From an uncultured Eubacteriales bacterium (lineage in GTDB: Bacteria > Bacillota > Clostridia > Oscillospirales > Acutalibacteraceae), in NCBI GenBank assembly GCA_900540085.1, contig UQEU01000002.1, positions 149,859 to 213,858 of the forward strand: DNA of 64,000 bases. The letters run 5' to 3'. The notes under the pieces are model-generated. The model did not search any database. It saw nothing but the letters and a program-made list of their open reading frames with translations, and was not told where the DNA came from. Of this stretch, positions 59,987 to 64,000 are shown one piece after another. The first letter of the stretch is position 1, and each line of letters starts with the position of its first letter. Made by a program: the position numbers and the translations under genes.

Positions 59987-61058
59987 AGTTTTCGCTTGCT
60001 TTCAATTTTTCGGCTGTGTCGGCAGTGATGAGTGCGTCAAGCAGTTCGTCGAGCGAGCCGTTTAAAATTTGCTCTAATTTATATAATGTTAAGCCTATTC
60101 TGTGGTCGGTTACTCTGCCTTGCGGATAGTTGTAAGTGCGTATTCTTTCACTTCTGTCGCCTGTACCTACCTGCAATTTTCTTTCGCCTGCAATTTCTGC
60201 ATTTTTCTTTTCGATTTCAGCGTCAAGCAGTCTTGAACGCAAAACTTTGAGTGCTTTTTCCTTGTTTTTGTGCTGACTTCTTTCGTCTTGACATTCAACA
60301 ACCGTTCCTGTCGGAATATGTGTAACACGAATTGCCGATGATGTTTTGTTGATGTGCTGTCCGCCTGCACCCGAACTTCTGAATGTGTCTATCTGTAAAT
60401 CTTTCGGGTCAATCTCAAAATCCACTTCGTCCGCTTCGGGCAAAACGGCAACGGTAACGGTAGATGTGTGTATTCTGCCTGAACTCTCCGTTTCGGGAAC
60501 ACGCTGAACACGGTGAACGCCCGACTCAAATTTAAACCTTGAGTATGCTCCCTCGCCGTCTATTGAAAAACTGATTTCCTTGTATCCGCCGAGTCCCGTT
60601 TCGTTTGCCGAAAGTATCTCTGTTTTCCATCTTTTAGCTTCTGCGTACATAGAGTACATTCTGAACAAAGCACCTGCAAAAAGTGCCGCTTCGTCTCCGC
60701 CTGCACCTGCACGGATTTCTATGATGACATTTTTTTCGTCATTCGGGTCGGTCGGCAAAAGCAAAACTTTCAGTTCTTCTTTTACCGTTTCACTTTGTTT
60801 TTTCGCTTCTTCGTATTCTTCGCTTACAAGTTCTTCAAACTCACTGTCAAGACCGCCCTCGTCAAGCATCGCCCTTGACTCGTCGATTGTTTCAAGTACC
60901 TTTTTGTACTCTCTGAACTTTTCCACAACGGGTTCAAGATGCTTTAACTCTTTCATAATGGCGTTTGTCTTTTCAATGTCCGTCAAAGTTTCGGGCAAAG
61001 CCAAAGTTTCGTTTAAATTTTCGTATTTGTTTTCTACTTCCTGAAGTTTATCAAACAT
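59976..61058 (-). CDS. prfA: Peptide chain release factor 1
   Basis: A 360-residue factor releasing finished proteins at UAA and UAG. The GGQ motif is in RSSGAGGQHINKTSSAIRVTH; the stop-codon-recognition region carries REP/PAT-type residues and AGAGGDEAALFAGALFRMY is present, so it is RF1 rather than RF2. Operon neighbours are the DUF951 gene (8 bp overlap) and the Sua5-CoaE gene (11 bp overlap). A prfA-sua5 adjacency is widespread because both affect decoding. Confidence 0.96.
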   Translation of the reverse strand: MFDKLQEVENKYENLNETLALPETLTDIEKTNAIMKELKHLEPVVEKFREYKKVLETIDESRAMLDEGGLDSEFEELVSEEYEEAKKQSETVKEELKVLLLPTDPNDEKNVIIEIRAGAGGDEAALFAGALFRMYSMYAEAKRWKTEILSANETGLGGYKEISFSIDGEGAYSRFKFESGVHRVQRVPETESSGRIHTSTVTVAVLPEADEVDFEIDPKDLQIDTFRSSGAGGQHINKTSSAIRVTHIPTGTVVECQDERSQHKNKEKALKVLRSRLLDAEIEKKNAEIAGERKLQVGTGDRSERIRTYNYPQGRVTDHRIGLTLYKLEQILNGSLDELLDALITADTAEKLKASENYEN

Positions 61059-61230
61059 TTTTAACCTCTTTGATATTTTTTAAAATTTTCGCTCTCGGCA
61101 CAAAAACTTCGTGCGAGCAGCCAAGACAACGCATTTTAAAATCTACGCCCGTGCGTAAAATTTCAAACTCGTTGCAGCCGCAGGGGTGCGGTTTTTTCAT
61201 TATAACCGTGTCGCCTACATTTATTTGCAT
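61051..61230 (-). CDS. DUF951 family small protein
   Basis: A 59-residue protein matching DUF951 (PF06107) along its length: VGDTVIMKKPHPCGCNEFEI, then MRCLGCSHEVFVPRAKI. Cysteines at CGC and CLGC could bind a metal. ATG 61230 is chosen: the in-frame GTG at 61239 lies inside the AGGGTGAG ribosome site. It leads the operon with prfA; function unknown. Confidence 0.85.
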   Translation of the reverse strand: MQINVGDTVIMKKPHPCGCNEFEILRTGVDFKMRCLGCSHEVFVPRAKILKNIKEVKNV

Positions 61231-61379
61231 AGTTCTCACCCTATATTTTAAATTACTGTTTTTTATTTTGTTACTATATTATATATATTATGCGTGTTTT
61301 TTTCAAGTCGTGGCGGTGTCATAAAAAATATTTTGTTTGCATATTCTTGAGTAAAATCAAAAATTAAGGTTGTGTTGAA

Positions 61380-62297
61380 ATGAAATATTATCCGGAGGGC
61401 AGTAACGAAACGCTTGCAAAAAGGTTTGAAACGACTGCCGAAATCAAAGAAGCAATATCAAACGGCGATATTTGTGAAGCAAAAGTTTTAATGTGCGACA
61501 GCGAACATAATTTGCACTTGGATTTGGGAATAGTACGGGGCATAATTCCACGATGCGAGGGTGCTTTGGGAATAGATACGGGTCAGGTTCGTGATATTGC
61601 ACTCATATCAAAAGTAAACAGATTTGTTTCATTTAAAATCGAATATTTACAGCGTGATGACAACGGAGAAGTTGTGGCGTATCTTTCAAGAAAATCGGCT
61701 CAACAAGAAGCGTACGAAAATTATATATCAAAACTCAAGGTCGGAGATATTGCAGACGCCGTCGTTACGCACCTTGAACAGTTCGGTGCATTTATAGATA
61801 TAGGCTGTGGAATTAATGCGCTTATTCCGATAGATATGCTTTCGGTGTCAAGAATTTCCCACCCGTCTCAAAGAATTTCACAAGGACAAAAAATCCGTGC
61901 CGTTTTGAGAAAAAAAGAGGGCGAAAAACTGACATTTTCTCTCAGAGAACTGCTTGGCACTTGGACTCAAAATGCCGAAAATTTTAAGGCAGGCGAAACC
62001 GTTACGGGTATAGTCAGAAGTATAGAAAACTACGGCGTTTTTGTGGAACTTGCACCGAATTTGGCAGGGCTTGCAGAGCCTTGCGACAATCTTTTTGAGT
62101 CGCAGAAAGTGTCTGTTTTCATCAAATCCGTCATTGAAAACAAAATGAAAATCAAACTCGTCATAGTCGATGCTTTTGAAAAGTGTAAAACGCCCGAGCC
62201 TCTTGTTTTCTATGAAGAAAAAGACCATATTGATGTGTGGAACTATTCGCCTGAAGAAAGCAGAAAAGAAATTTTTACCGTTTTTGACGCTGAGTGA
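61380..62297 (+). CDS. S1 RNA-binding domain protein
   Basis: A 305-residue protein with three S1 OB-fold units: about 28-105 (GDICEAKVLMCDSEHNLHLD), 118-190 (VGDIADAVVTHLEQFGAFIDIGCG, LIPIDMLS) and 200-270 (AGETVTGIVRSIENYGVFVELAP). It resembles the ribosomal protein S1-like proteins of Firmicutes that bind mRNA or the ribosome rather than full S1 (which usually has four or more S1 units). SD is weak (AAGG). Divergent from the DUF951-prfA operon, with which it shares a 149-bp AT-rich region. Confidence 0.82.
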   Translation: MKYYPEGSNETLAKRFETTAEIKEAISNGDICEAKVLMCDSEHNLHLDLGIVRGIIPRCEGALGIDTGQVRDIALISKVNRFVSFKIEYLQRDDNGEVVAYLSRKSAQQEAYENYISKLKVGDIADAVVTHLEQFGAFIDIGCGINALIPIDMLSVSRISHPSQRISQGQKIRAVLRKKEGEKLTFSLRELLGTWTQNAENFKAGETVTGIVRSIENYGVFVELAPNLAGLAEPCDNLFESQKVSVFIKSVIENKMKIKLVIVDAFEKCKTPEPLVFYEEKDHIDVWNYSPEESRKEIFTVFDAE

Positions 62298-62414
62298 TAA
62301 AACAATATATATAATGTTTGTCGCTTTAAATATTGTCTGTTCGGTAAAATAAAATATAATAATTTAAGACAGATTAAGAAAATGACGAAAATGTGTACTT
62401 TTTATATAAAAATG

Positions 62415-62444
62415 TTGACAAAATTGTGAATTTACATATATAAT
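62415..62444 (+). promoter_or_regulatory. Promoter of the ribU transcript
   Basis: TTGACA at 62415-62420, 18-nt spacer, TATAAT at 62439-62444. Confidence 0.75.
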
Positions 62445-62464
62445 TAAATTGCAGAATATATTTT

Positions 62465-62584
62465 CGGGGTCGAGTGAAATTCTCTACCGGTGGTAACGGC
62501 TTTTGCCGAAGTCCACGACTCGCTTTTGCGACTGAACAGGTGTAAATCCTGTACCGACGGTCAAAGTCCGGATGAAAGAAAATA
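62465..62584 (+). promoter_or_regulatory. FMN riboswitch (RFN element)
   Basis: The conserved FMN aptamer core is seen: GGGGTCGAGTGAAATTCTCT, ACCGGTGGT, GTCCACGAC, then CTGAACAGGTGTAAATCCTGT, ACCGACGGTCAAAGTCCGGA and GATGAAAGAAAATA. These strings match the RFN consensus in order and spacing. It senses FMN and sits upstream of ribU. The downstream SD hairpin suggests translational control. Confidence 0.93.
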
Positions 62585-62593
62585 TTAACTTTT

Positions 62594-62637
62594 ATATTTT
62601 GTTAAAAGCCAAATCTTTTTCTTTTATTAAAAGCCAA
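62594..62637 (+). repeat. Short direct repeat in the riboswitch expression platform
   Basis: TTAAAAGCCAAAT occurs twice, about 26 bp apart, between aptamer and SD hairpin. Part of it (AGCC) can pair with GGCT near 62652-62655. Confidence 0.6.
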
Positions 62638-62657
62638 ATATTTTATAAATCGGCTAT

Positions 62658-62681
62658 CCTCTCTTTATTCTGCAAAGGAGG
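62658..62681 (+). promoter_or_regulatory. SD-sequestering hairpin of ribU
   Basis: CCTCTCTTT (62658-62666) pairs with AAAGGAGG (62674-62681), one bulged C and one wobble, loop ATTCTGC. The paired strand is the ribosome binding site of ribU. Confidence 0.65.
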
Positions 62682-62688
62682 AAATAAA

Positions 62689-63309
62689 ATGAAAAAACAG
62701 TCAAAATTAAACATTGAAAAACTTGTAAAAATCGCAATTTTAGGTACGCTTTCGTCAATAGTGATGCTTTTCGAGTTTCCGTTGCCGATTGCACCTCCGT
62801 TTTATGAAATGGATTTCAGCGAAGTTGTAGTAATGCTTGGCGGTTTTGCAATAGGACCGTCTGCCGTTTTCGGTATTGAGGCAGTAAAAATCGGTTTAAA
62901 TCTGCTCATAAACGGTACAACTACTGTCGGAGTCGGCGAACTTGCAAACTTTTTGCTCGGCGTGTCGCTTACTTTTTTACCGAGTTTAGTTTACCGATAT
63001 TCAAAGTTTAAAAACACGAAAAAAGGTGCTGTTTTGGGTATGCTCGGCGGAATTTTGCTTTTTGCCGTTTTGGGTGTCGTGCTTAATATTTATGTACTCA
63101 TTCCCTTTTATTCAAGTGCCTACGGTCTGCCGATTGAAAAAATCGTGGAAATGGGAAGTGCAATTTTCCCTGCGGTAAATTCTGTTGAAAAACTTGCCGT
63201 TTTCTGCGTTTTGCCTTTCAATTTAATCAAGGGCTTTTTGAGTTGTTTGATTGTCTTTTTGGCATATAAAAAGTTGTCGGGATTTTTGGCAAAAAGTTTT
63301 GTAAAATGA
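62689..63309 (+). CDS. ribU: ECF transporter riboflavin-binding S component
   Basis: A 206-residue integral membrane protein with about six helices that binds riboflavin and, with an ECF energy-coupling module encoded elsewhere, imports it. Family features: SSIVMLFEFPLPIAPPFYEMDFSEVVVMLGGFAIGP (seen in parts; key FPLP.APPFYEMDFSE) and a later ANFLLGVSLTFLPSLVY. The FMN riboswitch upstream makes riboflavin the substrate with good certainty. ATG 62689 is preceded by AAAGGAGGAAA; the frame runs back into the aptamer but those codons are not used. Confidence 0.93.
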   Translation: MKKQSKLNIEKLVKIAILGTLSSIVMLFEFPLPIAPPFYEMDFSEVVVMLGGFAIGPSAVFGIEAVKIGLNLLINGTTTVGVGELANFLLGVSLTFLPSLVYRYSKFKNTKKGAVLGMLGGILLFAVLGVVLNIYVLIPFYSSAYGLPIEKIVEMGSAIFPAVNSVEKLAVFCVLPFNLIKGFLSCLIVFLAYKKLSGFLAKSFVK

Positions 63310-63396
63310 GCCGATTGCTACATTTTACGGGCGTGTTTTTTGAATTTTAAGCGATTGACTTTCGCTTTTAAATATTAAATTTACGGAGGTATAAAA

Positions 63397-63876
63397 ATGA
63401 ACTATTGTAAACAGTGCGGTGCAAAGCTCGAAGAGGGTACGGTTGTTTGTTCTTTGTGCGGTTTCAACAATGAAAACAACCCCGAGTTCAATCAGGCAGA
63501 AGCACAGCAGAACTATGAACAACCTTATCAGGAACAGTATCAGCAAAATTACCGGCAAAATTATCAGCAACAGCAGTATCAGCAAAACTATCAGCAACCG
63601 CCGTATCAACCTGTTCAGGACAAAAAAACGGCTCCTCTTTCAGTCGGAGAAATATTGGTTACAATCATTTTGATGAGTATTCCGGTTGTAAATATCGTAA
63701 TGCTTATCGTTTGGCTTACCAATAAAGATACAAATCTCAACAAGAGAAATTTTGCAATAGCTATGCTCATTTTAGAGTGCATAGGAATAGCACTTTATGT
63801 CATCTTATTTTTTATAATGGCTGCAATGGGCGTTTCTTTAATGTCAATGGCGTCTTTGCCGATGTTGTTTCTTTAA
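63397..63876 (+). CDS. Zinc-ribbon membrane protein with Gln/Tyr/Asn-rich linker
   Basis: A 159-residue protein. Residues 1-24 form a zinc ribbon (YCKQCGAKL...CSLCGF, CxxC pairs). About residues 25-75 are a low-complexity Q/Y/N linker with repeated QQNY/QQYQ units. Two hydrophobic helices follow (about 82-108 and 120-145). SD is ACGGAGG. Such zinc-ribbon-plus-TM proteins are common and functionally undefined. Confidence 0.72.
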   Translation: MNYCKQCGAKLEEGTVVCSLCGFNNENNPEFNQAEAQQNYEQPYQEQYQQNYRQNYQQQQYQQNYQQPPYQPVQDKKTAPLSVGEILVTIILMSIPVVNIVMLIVWLTNKDTNLNKRNFAIAMLILECIGIALYVILFFIMAAMGVSLMSMASLPMLFL

Positions 63877-63911
63877 TTTAATCCTATAACTAATATTGTT
63901 AGCATAATTTT

Positions 63912-63942
63912 AAAAGCGACGCTTCTTATGAGCGTCGCTTTT
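63912..63942 (+). terminator. Terminator after the zinc-ribbon gene
   Basis: AAAAGCGACGCT (63912-63923) pairs perfectly with AGCGTCGCTTTT (63931-63942); short T run. Confidence 0.8.
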
Positions 63943-63964
63943 GTGTTGTTTGCAACAAAGACAA

Positions 63965-63983
63965 CCACCTGCTATGCAGGTGG
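63965..63983. repeat. Perfect 8-bp-stem hairpin at the right edge
   Basis: CCACCTGC, loop TAT, GCAGGTGG. It follows the terminator and does not have a T run. It looks like the subterminal hairpins of IS200/IS605-type elements, but the sequence ends 17 bp later, so this cannot be tested here. Confidence 0.45.
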
Positions 63984-64000
63984 AAAAGGAAAAGCTTTAG

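Noticed and set aside
63397..63680. Prion-like or collagen-like repeat protein
   Set aside because: The Q/Y/N tract is short and lies between a zinc ribbon and membrane helices; best seen as a flexible linker.

Overview
The window is a low-GC, AT-rich chromosomal segment from an anaerobic, probably spore-forming Firmicute of the class Clostridia, most likely a Ruminococcaceae/Oscillospiraceae-like gut or environmental lineage. The basis is: Firmicute sigma-A promoters and strong AGGAGG ribosome binding sites, TTG/GTG starts, the long single-chain PurL, pyruvate phosphate dikinase, split transketolase, VanW/VanZ-type proteins, a SleB cortex hydrolase, and RemB, YaaA-type S4 protein and Noc. 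The species cannot be fixed from sequence reading alone.

This is the replication-origin neighbourhood, but its usual blocks are separated. Block A (about 15.6-18.5 kb, minus strand) is rpmH-rnpA-yidD-yidC-jag. Block B (25.3-33.0 kb, plus strand) is mnmE-mnmG-alkD-like-rsmG, then noc, parA, parB and serS. Three identical parS-like sites lie between noc and parA. Block C (36.7-45.7 kb, minus strand) is dnaA-dnaN-S4-recF-remB-gyrB-gyrA. DnaA-box-like TGTKGAAAA motifs cluster between dnaA and dnaN. A second, denser cluster sits about 7 kb away at 51.65-51.79 kb, and a very AT-rich stretch lies directly upstream of dnaA.

The left part (1-15.4 kb) is metabolic: purL (cut by the window edge), a PAS-like protein, a secreted leucine-rich-repeat protein, a GH3 beta-glucosidase, vanW and glmU, ppdK, a GH13 alpha-glucosidase and a GNAT acetyltransferase. 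From 18.6 to 25.1 kb there is an assortment: VanZ-like protein, mtnN, XRE regulator, histidine phosphatase, a 37-residue membrane peptide, a membrane protein whose start appears frameshifted, class II aldolase and a GH16 protein. A split transketolase and a GNAT gene separate blocks B and C.

Right of dnaA lie a divergent LCP-like protein followed by a folate operon (folE-folP-folB-folK), an AIM24 protein, sleB, ogg, rsmE and a large LCP ligase. A minus-strand run from 61.2 to 55.5 kb carries a DUF951 gene, prfA, a Sua5-CoaE fusion, an M18 aminopeptidase, a DUF1275 protein and a cytidylate-kinase-like protein. The window ends with an S1-domain protein, an FMN riboswitch controlling ribU, a zinc-ribbon membrane protein and a perfect hairpin that may be the edge of an IS200/IS605-type element.

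I found no rRNA, tRNA, CRISPR array, prophage or defence locus. The most unusual observations are the two DnaA-motif clusters, the parS triplet in a 68-bp duplication, the Sua5-CoaE fusion, the apparent 1-nt start disruption at 22187, and the SD-sequestering riboswitch platform.
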